DNA from: Natrinema sp. CBA1119
GTDB taxonomy: Archaea; Halobacteriota; Halobacteria; Halobacteriales; Natrialbaceae
Length of the DNA: 64,000 nucleotides
Direction of reading: 5' to 3'
Assembly: GCF_002572525.1 (NCBI RefSeq)
Contig: NZ_PDBS01000001.1
Coordinates: 1,612,001-1,676,000 of the forward strand
The notes beneath the pieces were generated by a model that saw nothing but the letters and a program-made list of their open reading frames with translations, was not told the DNA's origin and ran no database searches. Made by a program: the position numbers and the translations under genes. Position 1 is the first letter of the stretch, and every line of letters starts with the position of its first letter. This document shows positions 41,488 to 49,281 of this stretch, one piece after another.

Positions 41488-41664
41488 CTACTCCTCCGTC
41501 TCGAGGCGGTCGTGGCGCTCGTCGATCTCGTCCAAGATGTCCAGGTTCTTTCGGATCGAGGAGCGAATCGCGTCGCTGCGGTTGACGAACTTCCCGTCGT
41601 CGCCGACGTGGTCGTCCAGATCCTCGAGGAGTTCCTGCGGAATTTCGACGCTGATCTTGGGCAT
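41488..41664 (-). CDS. Ribbon-helix-helix (CopG-type) protein
   Basis: A 58-residue protein read from the minus strand: it begins MPKISVEIPQELLEDLDD, continues HVGDDGKFVNRSDAIRSSIR and ends with a Lys/Asp/Glu-rich helix (KNLDILDEIDERHDRLETEE). The beta strand KISVEIP and the FVNRSDAIR second-helix start fit the MetJ/Arc/CopG fold, so it should bind DNA as a dimer. The gene is short and easily overlooked, but the codon pattern and family match make it real. It converges on rlmE. Target unknown. Confidence 0.8.
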   Translation of the reverse strand: MPKISVEIPQELLEDLDDHVGDDGKFVNRSDAIRSSIRKNLDILDEIDERHDRLETEE

Positions 41665-42005
41665 CAGTCTGGATAGTCGTTCGCACGTCCTCGACTTAAG
41701 AGGGTTGATCGCACGGTTTCGATCGGGATTTCGTTTCGAGACGGATTCCGACTCGGCCGGGATGCCGTTCAGGCGAACGATATCTCACCCGGAGTCTCGA
41801 GTTGCTCGTGAGTGGAAATCGGCTGAGGTGGGCGTGCGGTCGGGGGAGGCGTGATACTTCCGTGCTGCCAGCGCAGCAGAACATACCCTGTTACCACACG
41901 TTTCAGTATAGCAACAACTGAACCGATTTACACATCGATCGCACAGTAGTCGTGCGATCGGCGGTGCAGTGACGTTCAGCGGCTGTTATCGTTACTGATC
42001 CGTTC
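41665..42005. other. Intergenic region, nothing recognised
   Basis: About 340 bp between the ribbon-helix-helix gene and the winged-helix gene. No reading frame, repeat or dyad of note was seen, apart from the short palindrome-like ctgccagcgcagcag near 41867. Confidence 0.4.
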
Positions 42006-42386
42006 TCACTGTTTGAGAGTGATGACGGCATCCGCCACGGGACGGTCGTCTCGCAACTCGTCTACCAGTTCGAGAACGGGCACCAGCTCGTCGAACCGAG
42101 GACCTTTCGTGGCGACGTAATCGTGTCGGTCCCACTCGATGAAGCGGTCGCCAGCGAGCTTTGGAATGTGAACCGCGTGCATACGGATGAGTTCCTTGTC
42201 GCCCGCGTTGCTCTCTTGATCGGTGGACAGATACTCGCGGAGGAACCGCTGGTTCGCTTCAACAATTTCCTGGGAACTGCTGGACAACTCTGGGACGTGG
42301 TATCGGCCGGATTCCAGTAACTCGATCAATAACCCGCGTCGCTGACCGTCAGCCAACGCCTCGAACGCGGCATCATTGTGCATCAT
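42006..42386 (-). CDS. Winged-helix DUF7344-like regulator
   Basis: A 126-residue protein. The winged helix starts AFEALADGQRRGLLIELLESG (about residues 8-28), is interrupted by a polar segment, and ends with LIRMHAVHIPKLAGDRFIEWDRHDYVATKGPRF (about 67-100), the wing pattern of DUF7344/ArsR-like haloarchaeal regulators. Its ATG overlaps the stop of the upstream short gene (atgatg junction at 42383-42388), so the two are translationally coupled. Part of a regulator-rich cluster at 42-44.8 kb. Confidence 0.7.
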   Translation of the reverse strand: MMHNDAAFEALADGQRRGLLIELLESGRYHVPELSSSSQEIVEANQRFLREYLSTDQESNAGDKELIRMHAVHIPKLAGDRFIEWDRHDYVATKGPRFDELVPVLELVDELRDDRPVADAVITLKQ

Positions 42387-42565
42387 TGAGCCCCCTCAAG
42401 TGGTGATATTCGGATCACACGTCGGTTCCGTGCGGAGTAATATGTTATGTTATTATCAGTTCGATCCAGCGATCGAAGTACGGCCCGACGGTGTTCGCTG
42501 GCGACTGTCGAGAGACCGTCATTCGAAGGGATCACCGTCTCCTGTTCGTTTTCACTGACCGTCAT
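42383..42565 (-). pseudogene. Shortened winged-helix DUF7344-like gene
   Basis: A 60-codon frame whose first part (NDGLSTVASEHRRAVLRSLD, about residues 14-33) is a normal winged-helix start, but which jumps to YYSARNRRVIRISPLEGAQ without the recognition helix and middle segment. Intact relatives have 110-130 residues. It is therefore probably an internally deleted relic, or a minimal protein kept for coupling. It overlaps the start of the next DUF7344-like gene. The start at 42565 is preferred over one 15 codons earlier. Confidence 0.45.
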
Positions 42566-42673
42566 ACGAATTCTCCTGTCAACTCGTCCCAATCCCTGCT
42601 TACGGCCCATATGAACTCATTACTTCGCCAACCCTGTGTGGATTTGCCTTGGTACACGAGGGAACGAGACGGT

Positions 42674-43330
42674 TCAGCCCTCCGACTCGGACTGGACGAG
42701 CGTGTACGTGACGAGCGACACGATCGCACGACGGAGTCGTTCCGTCACGGCCTGATCCGAAATCCCGAGTTCGTCCGCGAGTTCCTTGGTCGTACAGCCT
42801 CTCGGTATGTCGTAGTATCCCATCCGGACGGCGAGCGTGATCGCTTCGCGCTGGAGTTCGGTCAATCCGTACCACGGACCGGCGTCCGGTTTCGTCGGGT
42901 TGTACACGCGCTGTACCTCCAGTGAAATCTGTGCGTCCTCACAGTGTGTTCTGAACTCGCTGAGGGCGTCGTGATCGGGAAATCGCAACTCGAACTCCCA
43001 CGAATCGCGCGTTCCGATGGCACTCAATAGCTGTCCCTCGCTCTCGGTGATTCCCTCGAAGAGGTGATCGTGGTTCGCATCCCAGTCGAGGGTGACGAGC
43101 GCCCTGTCGTCGAACACGTCTACCTCAGCCGCGCTGGTGACGGCCGGGTGGCGCTGGACGGACTCGAGAAACGAGTGTCGCGTCGAGTTGTGGATCCAGA
43201 AGAGCGGAACGGTCGCCTCGCCGATCGGGACGAGATTCTCGAGTTCGATGGACGTGATCCCCTCCACGTCGAGAATCCGTCCGAGTTCGAAATCCGAAGA
43301 TGGAACCCGGAATTCTGCAATCACGCTCAT
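42674..43330 (-). CDS. Bat-type transcriptional regulator (HTH-10), paralogue A
   Basis: A 218-residue regulator with an N-terminal bacterioopsin-activator-type domain (VIAEFRVPSSDFELGRILD...) and a C-terminal HTH-10: LTELQREAITLAVRMGYYDI, then CTTKELADELGISDQAVTERLRRAI (about residues 156-205). The start at 43330 is chosen because the 49 upstream codons lie in the divergent promoter region. It is head-to-head with, and clearly homologous to, the gene at 43515. Signal and targets unknown. Confidence 0.85.
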   Translation of the reverse strand: MSVIAEFRVPSSDFELGRILDVEGITSIELENLVPIGEATVPLFWIHNSTRHSFLESVQRHPAVTSAAEVDVFDDRALVTLDWDANHDHLFEGITESEGQLLSAIGTRDSWEFELRFPDHDALSEFRTHCEDAQISLEVQRVYNPTKPDAGPWYGLTELQREAITLAVRMGYYDIPRGCTTKELADELGISDQAVTERLRRAIVSLVTYTLVQSESEG

Positions 43331-43372
43331 TTCGTGCTGCGTTGATTGGCAATACATAGATAAAACGGACTG

Positions 43373-43388
43373 GCATGGTCCACCATGC
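43373..43388. promoter_or_regulatory. Dyad between the divergent Bat paralogues
   Basis: gcatgg tcca ccatgc is a perfect 6-4-6 inverted repeat lying 43 bp upstream of one regulator start and 127 bp upstream of the other. A TATA-like gataaaac lies next to it at 43359-43366. It may be the shared operator of the divergent pair. Confidence 0.4.
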
Positions 43389-43514
43389 ACGTCCGGAACC
43401 GATAGATTGTGGCTCTCTATCACTCCTCTCTGATGCCGTCGCGTACAAGCCATCACCGTCGGTGCTTGGTACACCACCCACGTGGGTTATCGGCCTTCGT
43501 GGCGAACCACCGGT

Positions 43515-44156
43515 ATGGCTACCGTGATGGAATTTACGAGTCCGGCGGACGAGTTTCCATTGGGGACGGTCTTCCAAAATCTCCCCGAGGTAACGATCAA
43601 GATGGAGCGACTCCTCCCCCAGGAGGACCTGATAATCCCGTATTTCTGGGTCCGGGGTGCGGCCGCCGAGGACATCGAAGCTGCGTTCGAAACCCACGCT
43701 GGATTGGTTACCCTCAAACTCATCGACAGCGTCGACGACGAGTATCTCATGCGTGCGGAGTGGGAACCGGAGTATTTCGGCATCCTGAGCGCCCTTACCG
43801 AAACCAACATCTCCGTTCTCTCCGGAGTCGGAACGAAAGCGGGGTGGGACTTCGAAGTCCGCGGTGAGAGCCGTGAGGCGATCAGCGACTTCCGTACCAA
43901 CTGCCAAGCGCACGACATTCCCATTGAGATTACCGCAGTTCACCAGTTGCTCCCGATACAGGGCGACGACTACGAGTTGACCGACACCCAGCGAGAAGCG
44001 CTGGTGTTGGCTTACGAACGCGGATACTTCGATTCGCCGCGTGAGGCCTCGCTCGAGGATATCGCCGCGGAACTCGGAATCACGCAGCAGTCGCTTTCGT
44101 CTCGACTCAGACGCGGTCACCGACGGCTCATCGGCGGGACGCTCACCAATCAGTAA
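43515..44156 (+). CDS. Bat-type transcriptional regulator (HTH-10), paralogue B
   Basis: A 213-residue protein, a diverged paralogue of the product at 42674-43330: same length, same N-terminal opening (VMEFTSPADEFPLGTVFQNL), matching FWVRG/FWIHN segment at about residue 50, and the C-terminal HTH-10 (LTDTQREALVLAYERGYFDS, then LEDIAAELGITQQSLSSRLRRG). The start at 43515 is chosen over one 11 codons upstream. It is followed by a HalOD1 gene, suggesting a small signalling unit. Confidence 0.85.
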   Translation: MATVMEFTSPADEFPLGTVFQNLPEVTIKMERLLPQEDLIIPYFWVRGAAAEDIEAAFETHAGLVTLKLIDSVDDEYLMRAEWEPEYFGILSALTETNISVLSGVGTKAGWDFEVRGESREAISDFRTNCQAHDIPIEITAVHQLLPIQGDDYELTDTQREALVLAYERGYFDSPREASLEDIAAELGITQQSLSSRLRRGHRRLIGGTLTNQ

Positions 44157-44251
44157 TCTCGACCGGAAATCCGGACAGCAGTATTAATACCTCCTGTATA
44201 ATCAGTGTCTGTGTTAAACCGCCGCAGACCGCTAGCGTATTGTAGATATCT

Positions 44252-44605
44252 ATGACTGCCAGTTTAGCCAGTGTCGAGTTAGAGTCGCTTGAGTTCGATC
44301 GGGAGTCAGACACGTACCGTGCCCGGTACGATCAGGACGCGACTGCCACGAGCATGGCCGTTGTCGCCGCAGTGTCGAACGTTCTGGATACCGACCCGCT
44401 CGAACTGGACCCGCTTCACAACACGATCGATACCGATGCCCTCGATGATCTGGTTCGATGTCGGGACTCATCGAACGAACCGGTCAGTGTCTCGTTTACG
44501 GTCGAAGGGCACGAAATAACCGCGCTCAGTAACGGGGAGATAACGCTCTCTCCACTGAACTCCGAACGTGTCGCCCGCGAGAACGTCGGAATCACACGCC
44601 AATGA
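44252..44605 (+). CDS. HalOD1 output-domain protein
   Basis: A 117-residue protein with the HalOD1 domain: AVVAAVSNVLDTDPLELDPLHNTIDTDALDDLVR (about residues 36-69), then VSVSFTVEGHEITALSNGEITL. The N-terminal ~30 residues are unlike the two other HalOD1 proteins of the window. Its stop overlaps the ATG of the next gene (atga), so the two are translationally coupled. It follows a Bat-type regulator by about 95 bp. Confidence 0.85.
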   Translation: MTASLASVELESLEFDRESDTYRARYDQDATATSMAVVAAVSNVLDTDPLELDPLHNTIDTDALDDLVRCRDSSNEPVSVSFTVEGHEITALSNGEITLSPLNSERVARENVGITRQ

Positions 44606-44805
44606 CGACCGACGAGACGCCGCCCTCGTCCGAAGCGGAGTTACGTGCCGAACTGAAAGCGCTTCTCCGTCGCGCGTACGACAGTGACCTCGAGATCGAA
44701 GGCGGGTGGGACTGTCGGAACGGAACCGACTATCCGGACTGGGACGTGATCGTTACCGAAGTACAAAAGAACGAGGTGCAGGATATTCCGTCGACAAGCG
44801 AGTGA
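44602..44805 (+). CDS. Small conserved-looking protein coupled to HalOD1 gene
   Basis: A 67-residue protein: an N-terminal helix (AELRAELKALLRRAYDSDLE, about residues 13-32) and a WDCRNG...YPDWDVIVTEVQKNE segment. The start overlaps the HalOD1 stop by four bases. I recall similar small proteins next to HalOD1 genes in other haloarchaea, but I cannot name a family. A role as a partner or modulator of HalOD1 is inference from the overlap. Confidence 0.6.
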   Translation: MTTDETPPSSEAELRAELKALLRRAYDSDLEIEGGWDCRNGTDYPDWDVIVTEVQKNEVQDIPSTSE

Positions 44806-44893
44806 TAGAGGGCACGTACAGCATGTAAAACGGTTTCTCTGAGCGGTGATTGATTGGGAGGATGGAGCGGCTTATTCGGGCGGGAGCAGTGTA

Positions 44894-45288
44894 ACGAAGC
44901 GTCCTCTATCGTGGCAACACGGAATCGCCATGCCCCCGCCAGTCGATTTCGACTTACCGGGGCTTCGGCACCCGTGTGCTCACGGCGGCACCGTCTGTTC
45001 ACGGGCTTTCTGCCCGTTCACATGGTCTGCGAGGCCCACGGCCTCGCACTATTCGCATGATTCGTGGGACCTCCGGTCTTGCCCTACCGCTCACTCACTG
45101 CGTTCGCTCGTCCACTGCCAGAGCACGCTCTGACAAGCTGCTGAAAACCCGGAGATTTTCGCATCACGAGACGGCTTTGCCGTCTCGAACGATTTCGACC
45201 GTAATACTCGCGAAGACCTCGCACACTATCGTCAGCTGTCCTTACTCCTGTTCGGCCAGCGGGCAGCGCGCGCCACCGCATGTGGGTT
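44894..45288 (+). repeat. Dispersed hairpin-mosaic repeat, long copy
   Basis: About 395 bp sharing its ends and internal framework blocks with 6204-6470: tatcgtggcaacacggaatc at 44907-44926, gccagagcacgctctgacaa at 45117-45136, cgaagacctcgc at 45211-45222 and agcgcgcgccaccgca at 45265-45280. Its own hairpins are 45001-45017 (6-bp arms), 45028-45048 (9-bp arms, cac loop), 45119-45132 (6-bp arms, ac loop) and 45167-45187 (9-bp arms, ttt loop). Apart from the cagagc/gctctg hairpin, the stems are not shared with the other copy. No gene is supported in 44806-45379. Confidence 0.75.
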
Positions 45289-45379
45289 GCGTCGTCTGAG
45301 CGGTACAGCGATCCCCTCTACGAAGCAGCTGCAAGACTGAGCGAGCGATGAAACGTCGGTCGAGGAACAGTGGACGCCG

Positions 45380-47710
45380 TCACTCCGTCGCGGTCGGACC
45401 GGCGTCCTCGGTGTCCGACGGAGCCGCCGAGCCGCCGCCACCACCGCCGAACAGCCGGCCGCCGCCCGTGAGGACGTAGAGAACGGCGAGACCGAGCAGG
45501 TAGGTCAGCGAGATCGGGATGGCGAACAGCAACATCATCAGGATCCCCTTCGGGCTGAAGAAGGCAGCGATGACGAAGATGCCGACGACGACGGGCCGCC
45601 AGCGCTCGAGCATCGAGCGGTAGCTGGCGACGCCGCCGACGTGGAACAGCGCCATCGTGACGATGATGTTGAGCAGGAAGCCGATGCCGACGGTCGTGGC
45701 GATCACGAGCCAGAAGAAGCTCTTGATCCGGTAGGAGATGATCATCCCGTTGCTGATCGCGTCCGAGACCAGATACGAGATGATCGTCGGCGCGACCCAG
45801 AAGAACCCGAGATAGGTTCCGACGGCGAAGCCGACGAGCAGGCCGCCGCCCCAGACGACGAACGTGCGCCGGTCGCCGTACACCAGCCCGCGCTCCTTGG
45901 CGGCCGGCCAGGCGTAGAACAGTATCACCGGCAGCGTGGCGACGAGCCCGGCGAGGGCGCTCACTTTCGCCTCGAAGATGAGCACTTCGACCGGATGCAA
46001 CGCGACGACGATGTCCATCGCTTCGATGAGTTCGCCGAGATCCATCCCGCTCGGGTCGATGTCGTTGCGGGTAGCGACCTCATCGAGCACGTTCTGGGGA
46101 ACCCGATCGAGGAAGAGCCTGAGGATGTCCCCGAGACCGCCCGAGTAGAGCCAGAAGAAGGTGCCGCCCATGACGACCATGAACAGCCCGACGATGCGGA
46201 ACACCTTCGAGGTGAGACTGTTGAAGATGAAGGCGATGTCGTAGGCGTAGCCCCCGATGTCGTCCTCGTCCGTCTCCTCCTCAGTGAACGGGTCGAGCAT
46301 GCCGGCCGCGGTACTCGCGAAGAGGCTCTCGTCCTCGCCGGTGTCACCGCCTGCGGCGCTCGCGGTAGCGCTCGCGGCCGCGCCGTCACCGCCATCGTCG
46401 GCCGTCTCGATCGAATCGAACCTGTCGAGGATGGCTTGTGCCTTTTCCCGATCGTCGTCGTACATCGCCTGCCGGGAGTACTCGAGCGCCTGGTCCTCGC
46501 TCATACTGTGGAAGACTTGCACCGACACGTCGTCGATGTCCTCGACCGCGAGCGTCTCGAAGTCGACGTCCTCGTGGGTGTCGGCCCGCCGAATGTCGTC
46601 CGCTCGCGGGTAGACCGGTTGCTGGAGCACGTGGATCGTGTAGCCAAGCAGGACTACGAACCCGACGGCGGCGCTGACCAGGAGACCGACCGCGATCTCA
46701 CCGGCGAGACCGTGCGTGTTCGCCATCGCCTCGAGTCCGAGGGTCCCGCTGGGGCGCAGCCACGACGGGAACGTCGGGTAGACGGACTCGCGGAGGTAGC
46801 CGAAGCCGCCCTGGTTGACGGCGGCGGAAATCGCGGCCGCGACGACGGCGAGCACGCCGCCGAACTGGAGGAGACGCCGCTTGACGTGGTCGGTTCCCGT
46901 CCCCTCGGATTTCGCCGCGCCGCGCCGGCGAACGTTGGTGACGACCTTCGCCAGGCCGAGGCTGAAGACGTAGAGGATAACCATCGGCATGGCCCACATG
47001 ACCTGCGTGAACGGATCCGGCGGCGAGAACAGGGCCCCGAAGATGACGATCCCGACGACGGCGTGTCGCCACTTGTCCCGGAACGTCTCGTAGGGAATGA
47101 TCTCGGTGTAGGACAGCACGCCCATCAACAGCGGGAGCTGGGCGGCAAGTCCGAACGAGAGCGTCAGCAGCGCCATGAACTCGGTGAACTCGGTGATCCC
47201 GTAACTGGGTTTGACGCCGGCACTGACGGCGTTCCCCGCGAGGAAGCCGAACGCATACGGGAAGAAGATGGTGTAGGCGTAGATGACCCCCGCCACGAAC
47301 AGCGAGAGCGCCATCACGACGAAGCCGGCGATATACCCCTTCGAGATCGGGACGACGCTGTGATAGCCGCGCCGACGGATCGCTTTCCGGGAGAAAAAGA
47401 GCAGTGCGGGAATCGCGACGACGGCGCCCGTGATCATCCCGATCTTGGCCTGTAAGAGGATCACCTCGAACGGCGTTCGCGTGATGATGTCAGTCGAGCC
47501 GGCGATCTCCTCGTTCATCTGCCCCTTCGCGGTCGCCTCGAGGAAGTCCCAGACGACCACGCGGAGCGCGTAAAAGGAGCTGACAAAGCCGATGAGAAAG
47601 ACGATAAATACCTTCTGCAGGTGCTCTTGGGCACCCGAGAGGAGCGCGCCGATCGTCTCCCGGCCGCTGTTGATGGCCCGGGCGGTGTCCTCGTCGACGG
47701 CAGAACTCAT
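45380..47710 (-). CDS. tatCt: Fused double TatC protein of the Tat translocase
   Basis: A 776-residue protein made of two TatC-like halves (about residues 20-290 and 490-740) joined by extra helices and an acidic linker (about 300-490). Each half has the TatC arrangement of six membrane helices; the first has EFTEFMALLTLSFGLAAQLPLLM. This is the TatCt protein known from haloarchaea, where most exported proteins use the Tat pathway. It is divergent from tatCo at 47851, the usual haloarchaeal arrangement. Ends with a Gly-rich tail (GGGGGGSAAP). Confidence 0.95.
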   Translation of the reverse strand: MSSAVDEDTARAINSGRETIGALLSGAQEHLQKVFIVFLIGFVSSFYALRVVVWDFLEATAKGQMNEEIAGSTDIITRTPFEVILLQAKIGMITGAVVAIPALLFFSRKAIRRRGYHSVVPISKGYIAGFVVMALSLFVAGVIYAYTIFFPYAFGFLAGNAVSAGVKPSYGITEFTEFMALLTLSFGLAAQLPLLMGVLSYTEIIPYETFRDKWRHAVVGIVIFGALFSPPDPFTQVMWAMPMVILYVFSLGLAKVVTNVRRRGAAKSEGTGTDHVKRRLLQFGGVLAVVAAAISAAVNQGGFGYLRESVYPTFPSWLRPSGTLGLEAMANTHGLAGEIAVGLLVSAAVGFVVLLGYTIHVLQQPVYPRADDIRRADTHEDVDFETLAVEDIDDVSVQVFHSMSEDQALEYSRQAMYDDDREKAQAILDRFDSIETADDGGDGAAASATASAAGGDTGEDESLFASTAAGMLDPFTEEETDEDDIGGYAYDIAFIFNSLTSKVFRIVGLFMVVMGGTFFWLYSGGLGDILRLFLDRVPQNVLDEVATRNDIDPSGMDLGELIEAMDIVVALHPVEVLIFEAKVSALAGLVATLPVILFYAWPAAKERGLVYGDRRTFVVWGGGLLVGFAVGTYLGFFWVAPTIISYLVSDAISNGMIISYRIKSFFWLVIATTVGIGFLLNIIVTMALFHVGGVASYRSMLERWRPVVVGIFVIAAFFSPKGILMMLLFAIPISLTYLLGLAVLYVLTGGGRLFGGGGGGSAAPSDTEDAGPTATE

Positions 47711-47850
47711 TGGGTTGGGGTAACTGACATCCAGTTATCAACCTTTCGAGTGGGTGTGCGGGTTCGTGGGGCGATCGAGCGGCCTTCTCACTCTCGAGGG
47801 GTAGTCGTAAGAAAAAGGCCTATAACCGGTGGCCTATCAGTATTCCGTAG

Positions 47851-48861
47851 ATGTCGGACGAGCCGGCGGACGATCGCGATGCCGAGTCTCCCGAAGAGTC
47901 ACGGGACGACCCCGATATCGAGGGCCCTGACGAGTCACGGGGCGACCTCGACGAGCGACCGCTAGCTCCGGACGATGCCGCCGAATCCGACCCCGCCTCC
48001 GATACCGGATCGTCAGCGACCGACGGTGTGGAGTCGCCGAACCTCGAGACCGACGGCGAAGGCGTCGTCGGCGATCCGCACACCCCCGAGCAGCCGTACC
48101 CCGATCCTGACGACGATATCGGCGGACTCTCGACGCCGCCGGACGACGAGGAGATGCCCCTGGCCGATCACATCGAGGAGATGGTGCTCCGGCTGGCGGT
48201 CGTCTTGCTGTTCGGAGCCGGCGGGACGGCGATCGGGCTGCTGTGGGCCTCCGACGCGATCGAATTCATCTGGTTCAACGTCTTCCCCTACGACGCCGGC
48301 GAGGTCCCGCCACCTCACGTTTACAACCCGCTCGAGCTGTGGTTGACCCGGATCAAGATCTCGTCGCTGCTCGGGATCATGATCGCGCTGCCGGCGTTCG
48401 TCTACGAGTGTTACCTGTTCATGCGGCCGGGGCTGTATCCGAACGAGCGCAAGTACTACCTCGCGGCGGTGCCGACGAGCGTCGTTCTCGGCGCGATCGG
48501 GATGTTGTTTTCCTACGTGCTCGTGTTGCCGATCCTCTTTCGGTACTTCACCTACTACGCGGAGGGAAGCGCCGAGATCGCGTACGCGCTGGGCGACACG
48601 TTCAACCTGATCATCACGCTCATGGGCTTTCTCGCGATCGTGTTCCAGATTCCGCTCTTCATCATGCTGGCGATCATGATGGGCGTGACGACCCGCCGCT
48701 GGCTGGCCCAGAAGCGGCTGTACTTCTGGGCGGGCTTCGCGGGGCTCTCGTTCATGTTCACGCTCGATCCGACCGGGATGGCTCCCATCCTGGTCGCTGT
48801 CACGATGATCCTGCTGTTCGAAGGGACGCTGTTCGTCCTGAAGTGGGTCGGACGCGAGTAG
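47851..48861 (+). CDS. tatCo: Tat translocase subunit TatC
   Basis: A 336-residue TatC with a ~100-residue acidic N-terminal extension. The conserved start of the core is PLADHIEEMVLRLAVVLLF (about residue 106; the LxxHLxELRxR motif in variant form), and the YECYLFMRPGLYPNERKYY loop (about residues 186-205) matches the TatC signature F-x-x-PGL-x-x-xE. Six membrane helices follow. It recognises twin-arginine signal peptides. Divergent from tatCt, with about 140 bp between start codons. Confidence 0.95.
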   Translation: MSDEPADDRDAESPEESRDDPDIEGPDESRGDLDERPLAPDDAAESDPASDTGSSATDGVESPNLETDGEGVVGDPHTPEQPYPDPDDDIGGLSTPPDDEEMPLADHIEEMVLRLAVVLLFGAGGTAIGLLWASDAIEFIWFNVFPYDAGEVPPPHVYNPLELWLTRIKISSLLGIMIALPAFVYECYLFMRPGLYPNERKYYLAAVPTSVVLGAIGMLFSYVLVLPILFRYFTYYAEGSAEIAYALGDTFNLIITLMGFLAIVFQIPLFIMLAIMMGVTTRRWLAQKRLYFWAGFAGLSFMFTLDPTGMAPILVAVTMILLFEGTLFVLKWVGRE

Positions 48862-49144
48862 TCCGACGCGGCCCCGTTTCGAGCCGGTGTCGGGTCGGTC
48901 GTGTTCCTCTCGGCTGTCGCTTCGCGTGATCGACCGGGCGATCGTCCGAGATTTCTGACTGGTGTGATAGTTCGTCGCTCGCTGTGCGACGACCCGATCT
49001 TGCTACTTAGTACCGCGGGATACATTCGTGGACATATGTCCGCTCGATTCGGCGGAATAGCCGCCGTTTAATCCCCTTATATTCTCCCTATCCGTTCGCA
49101 TATTGTGGACTCTCTTCGATTCGGCGTGGAAAATACTCGGTTTG

Positions 49145-49161
49145 TAAACGATCACCGTTTA
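49145..49161. promoter_or_regulatory. Candidate nitrate/nitrogen operator upstream of nasA
   Basis: taaacg atcac cgttta is a perfect 6-5-6 dyad, preceded by gttt g. The 16-base string gtttgtaaacgatcac recurs upstream of nasD (53171-53186), whose right arm is imperfect. It lies 120 bp before the nasA start codon. Confidence 0.55.
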
Positions 49162-49227
49162 GTAGTTGCATATGTTTTCTTGAGGCGTGAAACTCTGAAT
49201 GATATCGAGCAAATCTCTCTCCGATAG

Positions 49228-49246
49228 GTGTGATTGTAAATCACAC
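49228..49246. promoter_or_regulatory. Dyad in the nasA leader
   Basis: gtgtgatt gta aatcacac is a perfect 8-3-8 inverted repeat 35 bp before the GTG start. It could be a protein-binding site (it looks superficially like a bacterial CRP site, tgtga...tcaca) or an RNA hairpin in the 5' leader. Confidence 0.45.
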
Positions 49247-49281
49247 ATTCCCGTCCGCGTCGCGTCTCGGAGGTGTGAGCC

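Larger units (their letters stand above)
48862..49281. other. Intergenic region holding the nasA control region
   Basis: No gene is supported. The last ~140 bp hold the TAAACG-N5-CGTTTA dyad (49145-49161), a gcatatg TATA-like element, the dyad gtgtgatt-gta-aatcacac (49228-49246) and a Shine-Dalgarno-like ggaggtg nine bases before the GTG start. Confidence 0.6.

Noticed and set aside
45380-48861. Fusion of two TatC proteins as a novelty
   Set aside because: TatCt fused to itself and divergent from TatCo is the known haloarchaeal Tat arrangement.
49228-49246. Interpretation of the nasA leader dyad as a CRP/FNR site
   Set aside because: The spacing between tgtga and tcaca is 7 rather than 6 bases and haloarchaea are not known to use CRP; the resemblance is probably accidental, though the dyad itself is real.
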